A stretch of 64,000 nucleotides of DNA from Branchiostoma belcheri (GCF_001625305.1 NW_017802680.1:72204-136203); one strand, 5' to 3'; shown: positions 23,030 to 34,964, counted from the first letter of the stretch. The notes: generated by a model from the sequence alone, not told the origin. Program-made: numbers and translations.

Positions 23030-25040
23030 TGGGGTGGGCTGGGCTACTGCCTATGGCCTGATCAGCATCAATCTGCCAACAACTTAGATGTCAGATGACA
23101 AACATTAGATTAATGTCTGTCTAAAGCAGCATGTCTGGGCCTCTTCTTACTACCTATAGCCTGATAAGCATATATCAATCTGTCAACAACTGAGAAGTGA
23201 TAACAAACATTAACACCAGTATAAAGCGGGCCTGTCTATGTGGGCCTCTTCTTACTGTCTGCTGCCTGATAAGCATATATATTAATCTGTCACAGTGTCA
23301 GCAACTGAGAAGTCAGATGACAAACATTCTTGGGGTGTTAAACATTATTGCCTGAGTCTAAAGCAGCATGTGGGCCTATTCTTACTGCCTATACAGCCTG
23401 ATAAGCATAATAATTATATATCAATCTGCCAACAACATGACAAACATAATGCCAGTCTAAAGCAGCATGTCTATGAGGGCCTCTTCTTACTGCCTACAGC
23501 CAGACAATCATAATAATTACTGCAAAATAATAGCTGGTGTCTTACGTCGAAGGGCGGTTATACCGGCTATACAGATACAGATACAGAATTATATATCAAT
23601 CTGTCACAGTGTCAGCAACTTACAAGTGATAACAAACATTAACACCAGATTTAAGTGGGCCTATCTACTTGGACTGTTCTTAATGCCTTCAGCTAGATAA
23701 GCTATCGTAATCTGCCAACAACAACTGAAACACTGAAGTGGTATCAACAGGCCTGGATATCTGACTATCAACAGGGTACAATGATTAACTGCTGCAGAAG
23801 TTTTAATTGAATTGATTGAATCTACATGTATCCAAAACTATGTATGTAGGCTATTCTTACTGCCTCTAACCTGATAAGCTATCACAATCTGTCAACAACT
23901 GAGAAGTGACACAACAGCCCTTAAGGATAACAAGAGCCCTTATACACTATAACAACAGGCCAGCTGGATAAGCAGTGTCTACCTGTCAACACCTGAGAGC
24001 TGATAACAAACATTAAACACCAGTATAACCGGGCATGTCTATGTGGGCTGTTCTAGTGAGTACAGCCAGATACATTGTAAGCAATAATAATCTGTCAACA
24101 ACTTAAATAAAAGGGATAGCAAACACTAATGACAGGCCTGCTGAATATTTGACTATTACAAGATAATTGACTACTGCAGGGGTTTTAATTGAATGAAATG
24201 AGTGAATCCATCCAAAACTATGTATGTAGGCTGTTATTGCCTACAGCCTGATAAGCTATCATAATATGTCAACAACTTAGAAGTGAAGCTGATAACAGCC
24301 CCTAAGTGTAACAATAGCCCAGACACTTACACTAACAGGTTTAATGGATATCTGACTGTTAGTGTTACAGTTTATGAATTATAATCTATTCATACTTGTG
24401 CATGATACCATAATGCCATAACTATATGTTTCACTAAGAATACTGCCTGCAGAACATCTGACAATTATATCTTTTAATTTATATTCTTTTATCCTTATTA
24501 TTTGCAATTAGCCTTTGGGCAGGATTGCCGCAGGAAGCTGCAATAAACCTATTTATCATAAGGTAATTACTAAAAGTACTGCAGGAATTATAATCTATCC
24601 ATAACTGTGTGTGTGGGCTGTTCTATCTTATAAGCACTGCCTACAGCTAGATAAGCTGTCATAATCTGGCAACAATTTTCAAGTGATACATTTTACACAG
24701 CAGCCCATAAAACAACAATCCTTAAAAGTAACAACAGTCCTTAAACTACATTAACAGGCCTACTGGATATCTCCCATTACAGGCTAATTAATGTAGCTGT
24801 TGCAGGGATATAATTTATTCATAACTGTGTATCATACCACAATTATATTACACTTACAACAGGCATTATGGATATCAGGCAATTTTGGGATAATTAATGT
24901 AACTATTGTAAAGATATGATTTATTCATAACTGTGTATGATACTATAATGGTACATTACACAGGCCTACTAGATATCAGGCAATTACAAGGTAATTAAGA
25001 ACTGCAGGAATTTTAATCTATCCATAACTGTGTGTGTGTG
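23030..25040. repeat. Decayed satellite, about 100-120 bp unit
   Basis: Recurring blocks CTGCCTATAGCCTGATAAGC, AATCTGTCAACAACTGAGAA, GTGATAACAAACATTAACAC and GTGGGCCTCTTCTTACTGCC appear in the same order many times, well conserved at the left and progressively degraded to the right, with indels and the LINE tail at 23541. From 24350 a second motif, TTATTCATAACTGTGTATGA, becomes prominent. Confidence 0.75.
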
Positions 25041-25124
25041 TGTGTATGTGTGATTCCCTGTGGGGAGTCTTCATGAGACTGGCAGGGATTGCACATGTCT
25101 GTTTACATGCACTGGAAGATAGCA

Positions 25125-25235
25125 TGGTTACCAGACCTATTATACTAGCTCCTGAGTCCTACATCCTCTCCACAACTAGGATGTAGGAGATGATGTAGGA
25201 CTCTGGAGCTATAATACATGTAGGTTTGGTAACCA
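25125..25235. repeat. Imperfect hairpin, 111 bp
   Basis: TGGTTACCAGACCTA (25125-25139) pairs with TAGGTTTGGTAACCA (25221-25235) at 14 of 15 positions, and the inner parts (TAGCTCCTGAGTCCTACATC and GATGTAGGACTCTGGAGCTA) pair too. It may be a tiny MITE; no other copy was noticed. Confidence 0.65.
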
Positions 25236-26221
25236 GGCTACTGCATGATGCACACATACATGTATGTTTAACCTTTGTTACACTGAAGTAGCCGTTTGGC
25301 CACTGATTCTCTAGTGGTTACCTTTTTTTAAAGCACTAGAGAATATGTGTGATATACATGACGTGTACATTGTGTTATACATGTAGATGTTGTCCAGGGC
25401 CCTCATGTAAAGCAGTGCTATGATGGGCCACCTTCGCTAAATAAACCAGGAATTAATAAGTTGATAAAGAACACTTGAATTCCCCGTTTAGGGAGAGAAG
25501 ATTTAAACCTGAAGAAGATTTAAACGTGCAATCCCGTCCTTGGTGTCTGTGTGATCCCACATATAGAAACCCTGGTTCCCAGGTGCCTGGCCTCCTCCTG
25601 CAGTCCACAGGGCTTCCTAGTAGCACAGTTGGCAGCACAACAGTAAATCAGAGAGGAAACACATGGAAGCACTGGTGGCTCTGGGGTTCCTTAGGGTCAT
25701 TGTCCTCATCTGACTTTGGAACTTCCACCAGGAGGAATTGTGTCGCAACAGTTTTCCTGCTGCTGATTGCAGATTGACAGCCAAAACAAAAATATCACAG
25801 GTCATCTCTGTAAGTTATTACTGTCCTGTCCGTAAGAATAGCACATGTATTTTTAGTTAGAATGTCCCAGTGATGGACCACAACAAGACTGGTGGAACCT
25901 CCTGTATGACAACAGCTCATCATAGCTCATGTTAAAACTTATAAAATCATGAAATTTATAATGGAACTAATAATGCAAGAAAAGGAAAATATCAATTGTG
26001 GAATACTAGTAATGTAAGTAATGTAAGGTACCTTTAATAATAATTTTTGGCCAATGATTTATCATAATTCGTAGTGTATAATTATAAGGTTACAGGCATT
26101 TCAGGTCAACCAATCAGACACTAAAGTTGTAATTATTATCTTCCAATAAAGTCTGAAGTGGCAGAAATGGTTTTCCGATATTCTGTCCGGACTAGTTAGA
26201 TGTGCTATACTGGAGATACAA

Positions 26222-26568
26222 GGCCTAGGAAAAAAAATTGTTTCCTGTTTCCCAACCGACCCTAGAAAAAAACTGCCGACCCTAGACTTTTTTGTGCACC
26301 CCTGCAAGGGACATAAATATTTCGAGCTGTTCGACCTTTTCTAGCTCCATGATCTGACACCTGAGTGATGAAACATTGCACAATGAGTTTTCCAACATTG
26401 ATATTCAATTAAAAATATAGGTGTCCTCGTGCAAGTTAAACTGTATTGTACAAGTTGGATCACTAAGAGATACCCAATTTAAAAAAAAAAAAGAAAGGAC
26501 AATCCCTCCCTACTGACTTTGATTTCTTTAGGACTGAAACAGGAAACACGACATGTTTTTCCTAGGCC
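26222..26568 (+). mobile_element. MITE-A copy 1 (GGCCTAGG ends)
   Basis: Begins GGCCTAGGAAAAAAAATTGT with TTTCCTGTTTCCC and ends GAAACAGGAAACACGACATG with TTTTTCCTAGGCC, giving inverted termini of about 30 bp. Interior landmarks shared by all copies are CTGCCGACCCTAGACTTTTTTG, CCCTGCAAGGGACATAAAT, CTTTTCTAGCTCCATGATCTGACACC, CATTGACATTGAAA-type sequence, GTCCTCATGCAAGTT and GATAATCCCTACC. Eight copies or fragments occur in this window, in both orientations. Confidence 0.8.
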
Positions 26569-27049
26569 CAGAAGTAGAATATTGCCCTGTGGTCCCACCT
26601 ACAGGCTCCAGTACAGGCATGAGAGCAGTCGGCCGTCTCAGCTAACCAAATTTCCCCGTCTCGCAGGACCCGTCCTGATCCTTTATTAAATCCTGCAAGC
26701 TGTTTTCTGAAGCTGGGGCTTAACTTTTGTCGCTAGAAATGCAATAATCGGGTTGTATAAAAGGGTTACGGGCGAAAATGTCAATAAACATGTATATACC
26801 TTAATCTGTTTACCTGTATTTAGTCCGATAGGGCATGAATGTACAATAAAGGTTATCTGTTTTTAATAAAAACGTGCATATTATTGTTGCCTGGTTAGCT
26901 GGAATATGCAGAATATGCAGATGAAAGGAAGCAGTGTACAGGGAAAGTTGCTTTTCAATAATGTGGGTTAATTTATTATAGCCGTGTAGCTTCATGTCAT
27001 ACAGACTATTACAGTGCAACAGCAGGTGGCAGGTTAAAGTTTGAGAATG

Positions 27050-27745
27050 TTTCTGATGAAGCTGCTTCTTCTCCCTGAAAACAGTCTGGCACCCAGGCTA
27101 GCCCATGAGCCATGTAGCTAGCTGATACAGTAGCCCTGGAGAGAGTCTGGCACCCAGGCTAGCCCTGGAGCCGAGGAGCTGGCCTATATACTGGCCCTGA
27201 AGACAGCCTGGCACCCAGGCTAGCCCTGGAGCCGAGGAGCTGGCCTGTATACTGGCCCTGAAGACACCCTGGCACCTAGGCTAGCCCTGGAGCCGAGGAA
27301 CTAGCCTGCATAGCGGCCCTGGAGAGAGCCTGGCACCCAGGATAGCCCTGGAGCCATGGAACTAGATTGTATACCGGCCCTTGAGAGTCTGGCACCCAGG
27401 CTAGCCTGTATACTGGCCCTGGAGACAGTATGACACCAGGCTAGCCTGTATATCAGCCCAGGAGAGAGCCTGGTACCCAGGCTATGCTGTCCCAGAGACA
27501 GGGAAGCTCAGATTGAAGGTTGCCCTGCCCTTGAGAGAGCCTGGTACCCAGGCTATACTGTCCCAGAGACAGGGAAGCTCAGATTGAAGGTTGCCCTGCC
27601 CTTGAGAGAGCCTGGTACCCAGGCTATGCTGTCCCAGAGACAGGCAGACTCAGATTGAAGGTTGCCCTGCCCTTGAGACAGTCTGGCACCCAGGCTATGC
27701 TGTCCCAGAGACAGGCAGACTCAGATTGAAGGTTGCCCTGCTCTC
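27050..27745. repeat. Two linked minisatellites (about 58 bp, then about 71 bp)
   Basis: 27050-27440 repeats TCTGGCACCCAGGCTAGCCC, TGGAGCCGAGGAGCTGGCCT and TATACTGGCCCTGA about six times. 27440-27745 changes to four units of CCTGGTACCCAGGCTATGCT, GTCCCAGAGACAGG and CTCAGATTGAAGGTTGCCCT. The two share the TGG(C/T)ACCCAGGCTA core, so one probably arose from the other. Confidence 0.85.
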
Positions 27746-28254
27746 CCTCTCCAACTAACAACAGATTTCCTCCATGAAACGACCCACTCAAACCCGACCC
27801 CTAATCCCCAGCCTTCTCACATCTCCTGCCTGCTGGCAGCTCTCCAGGCTGTGATACAAGCCAGCCTCATCAGGTATTCTGCACACACCCTACAGCATGG
27901 TTAGGGGCCTGGGAGTCCCTGTAGTATAGATATGGGAAGGGAAGCCCCATTATGTGATGCAGGCACTGTTACCTGTCACCTTGTAGCTACACGCGTGTCA
28001 ACCGTAATAAAGGAAGGTATTAGCTTTAATATGGAAATGATGGAACACTAGAAAGGCAACATTCACTGTTACCTGTTGAGCAGTCAGTGTGCATTTTGGA
28101 TATTAATTCTAATGTAATATTCATAGAAACTGCACAAAGATTTCCTGTTGAAGATTCCATCTTCCTAATGTTATATCTTAAATCAGTCCAGATTCACCAA
28201 ATTTCCAGCTGAATTGAGATGCCTTACTCCTCCTATATCCCCCTATATCATATC

Positions 28255-28335
28255 CTATTACCAGATTACCCCTCCCGTATCAGGTTACTCCTCCCATATC
28301 AGGTTACTCCTCCCATATCAGGTTACTGTATACTG
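28255..28335. repeat. 19-bp tandem repeat, 3-4 units
   Basis: CAGGTTACTCCTCCCATAT occurs in direct succession, with a degenerate first unit (CAGATTACCCCTCCCGTAT). Confidence 0.85.
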
Positions 28336-29199
28336 TATACCATATGATATCATATTACACCTGAGGTCCAGCCTGGTTTGTCTGGTGTAATGTTCCACTT
28401 ATATGATTCCATCCCGAGTCACGTGTGAAACCTGATATCGACCGTCCATGTTCTCGTATTCCGGGAAACTGCCGACGCTCATTATGTCTGACCTTCACCT
28501 GCTGACGGTGACCTTGTGGTGTAAATCCTGTCAGGAGCGAAAAGCGCAGACTTGGGTTGGTTCATCCTCTTCAAACCCCATACCTGCTGTATGATTTACC
28601 TAGTGTAGCCCACAGTTCAATGTTATCACTAGGGGTTTACCTCTACTCACAACACAGGTAAGCTTAAACATTACAATCTTTATCTTTTGTTACTAGCTAT
28701 AGCATTTAAAAAGATTGAGGGATATTTTGAAGTAGAAAATAGTGTCAAACAGATCAAATTAAACAATAAGTTTTGAGGACAAAACCTTGTTGTTGAAGAA
28801 ATGTTGGAAAGAAAGGCACTACAGAAACCTGCAGAAATGAGCCTGACTTCTGTCTACCTACAATTTTGTAATTCTAGATCATGGGATGTTCTGGAAATAC
28901 AACTTATGTATACTATAGCCGTACATTGAATTTGAAAGAGATACAGACAAATCTAAATCCATCCAGTCTCCATCCTGAGACTCAGATTTTTTACCCTCCT
29001 TGTTATTTTGTCATGTGGTTTTACCTGAAAAACTGGTGAAGTGACCTGAGTGTAACCTTCTGGTAAAATAAATAAACTGAAGCTGAAATCTAGATCAGAG
29101 GATGTTCAGTGACCTGGATTCTTTGTGGGCCTTTCCTGTCCTACTGAATAGTGCTTCTGGATAAGACAGTCCTGTGGCAGTGTTGTACAGTAGTTTTTT

Positions 29200-29455
29200 T
29201 ATTCCAACTTTTCATGACTAGACATGGTGACGGCAGGCTCAAGTTATATCAACAGTACTTATTTTATGCCGCCACCAACGCAGAGGACGAATACAGGACA
29301 GGACAATACCCATTTTCACAAGTTAAGTGAGGAACGTCGTGTCAAGTGCCTTTCCCAACAGGATCCCACAAGATCGGTGGCATGTCAGGACTCGAACCCG
29401 GGACCTCTTGTTTCCGAGTCGAGCGCGCTGTCGCTACGCCACAGGACCCTTTCTT
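29200..29455 (-). mobile_element. tRNA-derived SINE, second copy
   Basis: Minus strand: A-box-like TGGCGTAGCGA (29431-29441) and perfect B box GGTTCGAGTCC (29388-29398), then TGGGAAAGGCACTTGACACG and a tail ending near 29200 in AAAAAAACTA. Its 3' half matches a fragment at about 6620-6700. An anticodon-loop-like region is present, but the acceptor stem is not, so it is a retroposon. Confidence 0.75.
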
Positions 29456-30149
29456 GTACTGTAGTCCGCTGCCCTGCAGCCAGTCCCAGGTTATTTCACG
29501 CCTGACTTGTCTGTCCTGGGAGACAGCAGGAATCCTCAAGCCGTGAAATTCCGTATGCTGCATGAAATTCCATATGGTACAGGACGGTGTCAATTATTCA
29601 CAAGATTTGTGGCGGAGGCACTTTATGTTCCCACAGTGTATATAACATTATACATTCTGTAATTCTTTAACATAATTCATCAGTGCCATACCGTGGAAGA
29701 ATACAATACACATGTACATTGTCAAGGTATTACTGGATGTGTATGTTTTTATATACATGTATTTGCATTCCACATGTATATACTATTAGTCAGACAGAAA
29801 ACAAAATGTAAAATCTACAGTACTACTTGTACTGATCACTTGGCTGAAGCTGTAAGTGCCAGGATGAGATGCTCTTGTCTCAAGCCTTAGCCACTCAAAG
29901 GGTTCTTCAGATCACTTCTGTTCTTTCCTAACAGCTATAGTAGGCTGCACTGTCTGAGTGCTTGTCAGACCTTTGCAGGATACTTGAATGTGTACATTTA
30001 TAGCCATCCTGGGGAAAATGACTTTGAGAAAGTGTGAACTGGAACTACCACAAAACTAAACTTGAAGTTGATAACTAATAAAGGCAAAAATTATAATCTG
30101 AGTATTTTTATTTGTAGATACATGTATTGGTAGATGTAAGGCTGCACTT

Positions 30150-30790
30150 AAGGGTAATGTCTAAAATGTGTCAATGACTTGTGGTGACATCTTTAACCTT
30201 CAACCTGCTGAGGTAGCCATTTGGCACCAAATTTTCCTTGGTTATATGAATGAATGAATGAATTTTTGTTTTTTGTGATTGGGCAGTAGGCCTGGAGAAG
30301 GTGAAAGTATAAAATATGTCCATGACTTATGGTGACATCTTTAACATTCAGCCTGCTAAGGCAGCCATTTGTCACCAACTTTGCCTAGGATATTGGGTTA
30401 GGCAGCAGGGAGAAGGTTAACGTGTAAATGGGTCAATGACATCTTTACTAGACTTTAGTTTAACATTCAGTCTGCTGAGGTAGCTGTTTGGCACCAATTT
30501 TCCCTGGGGAATGGAGACAGGCAGGCAGAAGCTTAAAGTGTAAAATATGGCCATGACTTGTGGTGACATCTTTAACATTCAGCCTGCTAAAGTAGTCATT
30601 TGGCACCAAATTTTCCTTGGTTATAAATGGGTTTAGGCAGCAGGTCTGGAGAGGGTTAAAGGATGAAATGTGTCAATGACTTGTGGTGACATCTTTAACA
30701 TTCAGCCTGCCAAGGTAGTCATTTGGCACCAAATTTGCCTTGTTTATGTGGTTAGGCAGCAGGGAGAAGGTTAAACTATGTTTGTGACTC
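30150..30790. repeat. About 125-bp satellite, 5 units
   Basis: Units share ATGACTTGTGGTGACATCTT, TAACATTCAGCCTGCTAAGG, CATTTGGCACCAAATTTTCC and AGAAGGTTAAA. A reversed pair of units lies at 40195-40410. Confidence 0.8.
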
Positions 30791-30988
30791 TTGCAATTGG
30801 TGACACCTGTAAGCACAGTAACCTGTAAGTACACCAATAACCTATAACTAAGACTAAGTACACCAATAACCAGGCCGGCAGATGTCTCCTCTACAACAAA
30901 AGATTCCAGCAGTGAAAACACAACCATCCATCATTCTGTCAGCTAGTCGAACTTCTACTATTTAAGTCCAACGCACATCTTTCTACAG

Positions 30989-31284
30989 GTACAACGTTGT
31001 CTAAGCTGAGCGCATTTCAGTAACAGCAATTTTCCCTTTTGATTTGATTGCTGTTTAATTGCCTTTGCAAGTTAGTTGTACGTTACTAGTGTTACATACA
31101 TGTGTGTTTACCGATGGCTGATCATGAACCAACCAAAGACTGGTCTGTCGACTGCTCGGATGACTCCTCTGATGACTGCTTTTTGCAGGTACAACATGGC
31201 CAAAGCTGATTATGGCTCAGTGACAGCATAGTTTTTACCTTACCTCTTTTCCATGGCAAATTAGTCGTAACTTGTAAGTTAGTG

Positions 31285-31329
<45 letters not shown>

Positions 31330-31381
31330 TGGAACCAACCAGACGACTGGTCTGACTGAGTTTAACTCTGTGTCCGTGCAG
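30989..31381 (+). repeat. Diverged tandem duplication ending at the exon 3 acceptor
   Basis: Two adjacent units (30989-31188 and 31189-31381) share, in order, GTACAAC...AAGCTGA, CTCAGTGACAGCA-type sequence, GCAAGTTAGT/GCAAATTAGT, GTGTACATGTGTGTGT or its equivalent, and GAACCAACCA...GACTGGTCTG; each ends in TTTTGCAG or CCGTGCAG. A GT microsatellite (about 31289-31328) expanded in unit 2. The end of unit 2 is the acceptor of exon 3, and the boundary sequence before unit 1 is also CTACAG|GT. Confidence 0.55.
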
Positions 31382-31468
31382 GTTGGTGAGCGGGACAGTC
31401 GGGGTCAGGCAGACGACTTAGCGACTCTCTCCTACCTCGAAACAGAAATTGGGCCTCCAGAAAAAGAG
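31382..31468 (+). CDS. MCTP: MCTP-like gene, exon 3 (linker before C2A)
   Basis: An 87-bp exon of exactly 29 codons, in phase 0 and out phase 0, between GTGCAG and GAG|GTATGG. It encodes an acidic linker starting VGERDSRGQADDLATLSYLE and ending GPPEKE. Because it is a multiple of three with matched phases, the exon could be skipped without changing the frame between exon 2 and exon 4. The composition is less AT-rich than its surroundings. No domain is recognised. The polypyrimidine tract is poor and the GT repeat sits 54 bp upstream, features often seen with regulated exons (inference). Transcript data would settle it. Confidence 0.55.
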
Positions 31469-32395
31469 GTATGGGGTTATCTCATCTACATAATCTTACA
31501 CAATAATCCTGATAGTTATTATGTTTACCAAATAAGGAAAACATATTGTTTTTGCTACGTTTCCTCTTCTTCTTCTTCTTACCAACCACTAACCTCTGAC
31601 CTGGCCAATGAGCTGATTTGTTGACGTCTGTTACCATGGTAACTGGTGTTGGGTTACATCATGTTGCAGTTTCATAGCAGGAGGGATTTAGACCATACAT
31701 ATGAATTGTACATAAGTAAGAATTAACAGAAGGTAAACATTCTGAATTAATTGCTTTGCAAATGTTACCTTTCTAGTTAATAACATTAATCTAGCAACTT
31801 CATAAATTCTCTGAATAGTCAAGTCCTACCTGGATCTCTTAACCTTCAGAGACATTTTCAGGTCATAATTATGTAAAAATTTATTCCCAGACATGTAATT
31901 ATCACATGATTTCATACGTCATTCTGTAACCTGATACTTTCCCTTCTCTCCAATTCCTGACGAGTCAGTAACGACCTTTAACGACCTTTTACCAGATGAA
32001 AGTGCGAAATTGGCCACATTTAATCAGGGCAGGGGCATCTACATGTATGGGTTTTTCCATAGTTCATTACAAGGGTCGTTCCATTGATGTCAGGGGGTGT
32101 AAAACCACCCTCAATAAGGTGCCATTGTACTCATTGACGTTAGTCAAAATGTAGAGTCTGACTTGTAAAAAGATGAACAAAATTAGAATTAGATTAATAC
32201 AGCAGTTACTGTATACCAAGTGCTTGGACCAGTGCAGATAGATACCTGCAAAACCCCAAGTCACTAACCTGTATTAATTATACAGGTGGCATTTTGGGCC
32301 CTCCAAATATGATATATGTGTGTCTTTGAGTAAGTTTCCTTTGAATATGTTTAGTTAAGAGTTAAAACTTAAGATCCAACACAAAAAAGTTCTCT

Positions 32396-32442
32396 CACCT
32401 AGAGCTTTCGACCAGTCACTCTGGTCTTCCTCAGTAGACTGA
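32396..32442 (-). ncRNA. Hammerhead-ribozyme-like motif in a Penelope-type repeat end
   Basis: On the minus strand: CTGAGGA (core CUGANGA), a hairpin GACCAG-AGTGA-CTGGTC, then GAAA, the palindrome AGCT (sharing the last A) and C. The flanking strands CAGTCTA and TAGGTGA can pair as stem I with G-U wobbles. One extra A separates CTGAGGA from stem II. Penelope-like retroelements are known to carry minimal type I hammerheads at their ends. A near copy is at 61041-61075. Confidence 0.35.
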
Positions 32443-33128
32443 CCCAGTGAGGCTTGTCACATGGCTTCTTTGAAGTGTGACGTCAACACTGGGTCAAAGG
32501 TATCTGGTAGATGATGTCGGCCCCCGTGTATATAGCCTCCTTCACCCCTCTCAGGAAATAGTCTTGTTCAGTTTCTATGAATGTCTTGACCAGGAAACCG
32601 CTATGATATGTAAGACCACACATACATGTACGGTGAGCTGAGACAATGATAAACCACCCATTTCAGCTGTGGACAGCCTTGATGAAGTGTTTGAGCAGAT
32701 ATCTTGTTCTGGCTGGTAAATGTTTTAGACTGTTTCAGCCGCATCTACGCAGGTCAGTCACCCACCATGCAGCACCACATCCCTAACAAAGCAGTGATCT
32801 ATGCTCCAATATGCGCAGAATGAATTTTTTACTGCGATTTTTCCCAACATTTTACATTACGGCATGCACGCTGGTTCCAACCCACCGCCCAAGCTTGTAC
32901 CTGCATATACTACACCAGCTCAGCTCAATTTCTCCACTTCAATAACTAAGTGCATTTATTTCAGTAAAGAAAAAACCTTTTAGTGATACAAAATAAATCA
33001 AGCCACATACTGGATAGATTTTCTTGAGATCTGATACATTGTTATTAATATTATACCTTAAACTGGATAGTGAGTGTGTGTGGTCTGCGTGAGTGAGTTT
33101 GGCACTCTAACATCCCACCTGCTCGAGT

Positions 33129-33360
33129 GTGCTAGCACACAGCATCAGGGTGTGTCTGTGCTAGCACACAGCATCAGAGTGTGTCTGTGCTAGCACACAG
33201 CATCAGAGTGTGTCTGTGCTAGCACACAGCATCAGGGTGTGTCTGTGCTAGCACACAGCATCAGGGTGTGTCTGTGCTAGCACACAGCATCAGAGTGTGT
33301 CTGTGCTAGCACACAGCATCAGAGTGTGTCTGTGCTAGCACACAGCATCAGAGTGTGTCT
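33129..33360. repeat. 29-bp minisatellite, 8 units, each with a 12-bp palindrome
   Basis: Eight head-to-tail units starting GTGCTAGCACACAGCATCAG at 29-bp spacing and differing only at one G/A position (CAGGG or CAGAG). Each contains the perfect palindrome TGTGCTAGCACA. The near identity suggests recent expansion or ongoing homogenisation. Confidence 0.95.
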
Positions 33361-33551
33361 GTGTGTCCCTTAAGCTTCATCTCATGTACTGTACACTAAA
33401 GGATGTTTAGGTACAGGTCTTTGGTTCTTATTTACATCTCCAAAATATGGTACATGTGTGAGTTAGGATAGTGACACACTTGTGCTGTCTACCTTGCATT
33501 TCGAGAGAAGATCTGGTTAAAGAGTAAAGAGCACATAACCAAGTCTTTTAT

Positions 33552-33597
33552 TCAACTGACGTTTCGGTGACTGTCTGTCACCTTCTTCAGACATTGA
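33552..33597 (-). ncRNA. Hammerhead-ribozyme-like motif, second type
   Basis: On the minus strand: CTGAAGA (CUGANGA core), extra A, perfect stem GGTGAC-AGACA-GTCACC, then GAAA and CGTC, giving a palindromic ACGT before C (a GUC cleavage triplet). TCAA before the core and TTGA after AG can form the outer part of stem I. The CGAAACGTC ending and the following T/A-rich sequence look like a Penelope-type element terminus. Activity is unknown. Confidence 0.35.
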
Positions 33598-34354
33598 CAT
33601 TAACTTAAGCTTAGAAATACTGAAATTAAAAAAGATTCTTCTGGGAGAAATTATATTGAGTACAGATTTTTTACTCTAAGAATGTAAAAAACTGCCCAAG
33701 AAGACCACTCAGGGGACCAATAAAATCTGTGCTGTATGTGCATGTGGTCACTATGGATTCTAAATTCTTGTGTCAATCTGGAAATTATCTTACTTATCTA
33801 ACTTCTAAGGGACCACCAAAAAGTGGTCACATTGGCCAGGTGGTCCTTATGTAGATGTGGTCACTTATTAAGTAGTAGAACAGGCTTTGAGAAATGATAA
33901 TCATGATCGATCACAGACCATTTTATGACTGGAAAATCGATGGAAGCAAAACAAACAGTATTCTAACCCTGCCGTGCTTACCGTACACGACTGAGGGAAT
34001 GTGGGTCAGAGGAAAGCTTTCCTCCCGTCCGTGACAGAGCAATCGCCATCTCCCAAATTAACTTTTCAAATGGACTATTGATTTCTCTGTTTGACTGGAA
34101 ATGTCCACTTTTTTTCTGTTCATCGCAGAATAGAAAACCGATGATGTGGGCAGTAATCTCATGACTGGAGAACACATTTGGTGGGGGAATGACTTAACAG
34201 TGCAATGCAGGGCTGGAAAGCTGGCTGCACATGAGAAGTGCACAAGTTTTTGACTGTGCACATACATTGTAGATATTTGTGTAGATTTATCTAAGAGGGA
34301 AAAAAATCTAATGCTCTGGATGGTGGGGGAAAGACTATTTGTAGATTACCTATG

Positions 34355-34675
34355 CAGGGCTGGAAGTACTGGGTGCATTTCCACTTTTGTACTCCCAAAA
34401 TTAGAGCTGCATGGACACCTAATATTCGACTGCAGATATAGATACTTAGTATGTAGGTTTATGCAAAAGTGCTGTTGAGCACTTTTTAGTGTACTGCATA
34501 TTCTTGGCATTTGAGTGTCAGAAAAGATAACAAAACCACTCTTATATTTCTTGTTAGATATCTTGTTTAGCTGTAGAATTTCAGATTCAAGCTCTAAATG
34601 TCGTGCGCCAACACATTTTCTGTGCACCAAGATTTTTAGGTTAGCTGCAGTTGAGTACACGAATTTGGAGCCCTG
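34355..34675. mobile_element. MITE with CAGGGCTGGAA ends, 321 bp
   Basis: Starts CAGGGCTGGAAGTACTGGGTG and ends GGAGCCCTG. It shares ends and the GTGCACC/TGTGCACC motifs with the 200-bp copy at 36006-36205. A left-end fragment occurs at 34208-34265. No matching flank duplication here. Confidence 0.6.
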
Positions 34676-34964
34676 CATGTGATAGTGGTAAGAAGTCCGA
34701 TCATAGATTCATTCAGTGTTCAAATCAGCAGGTTTGATGTTTATTGATTAACTAAATGGACTAAACCAGAGGAAAGGTTAATGGATATCGATGTTTGTTC
34801 TCCCAGCATCTGTCTGATTCAAGAGTACAGAGAGACACGGGATCAGAAATCATGAAAAGGTTTGGACAAATCGAAACAAAGGAAAAGGCCAGGATCACAA
34901 TATGTTATTTTATTTTCAGTTATCCTTTATTTCTGACACCTTAAAAATAAAAGATAACTGACTA

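Larger units (their letters stand above)
11756..31381 (+). other. Intron 2, about 19.6 kb
   Basis: AT-rich and without recognisable host exons. It contains MITEs, two SINEs, a 2.6-kb hAT-type element, foldback elements, decayed satellites (23.0-25.0, 27.0-27.7 and 30.1-30.8 kb) and a duplication abutting exon 3, each listed separately. I see nothing structured in 12300-12950, 13350-13880, 15930-18690, 25250-26220, 26570-27050, 28340-29190 and 29460-30150. Confidence 0.6.

Noticed and set aside
33129-33360. CRISPR-like regular repeat
   Set aside because: Head-to-tail repeats without spacers in an animal genome; a minisatellite.
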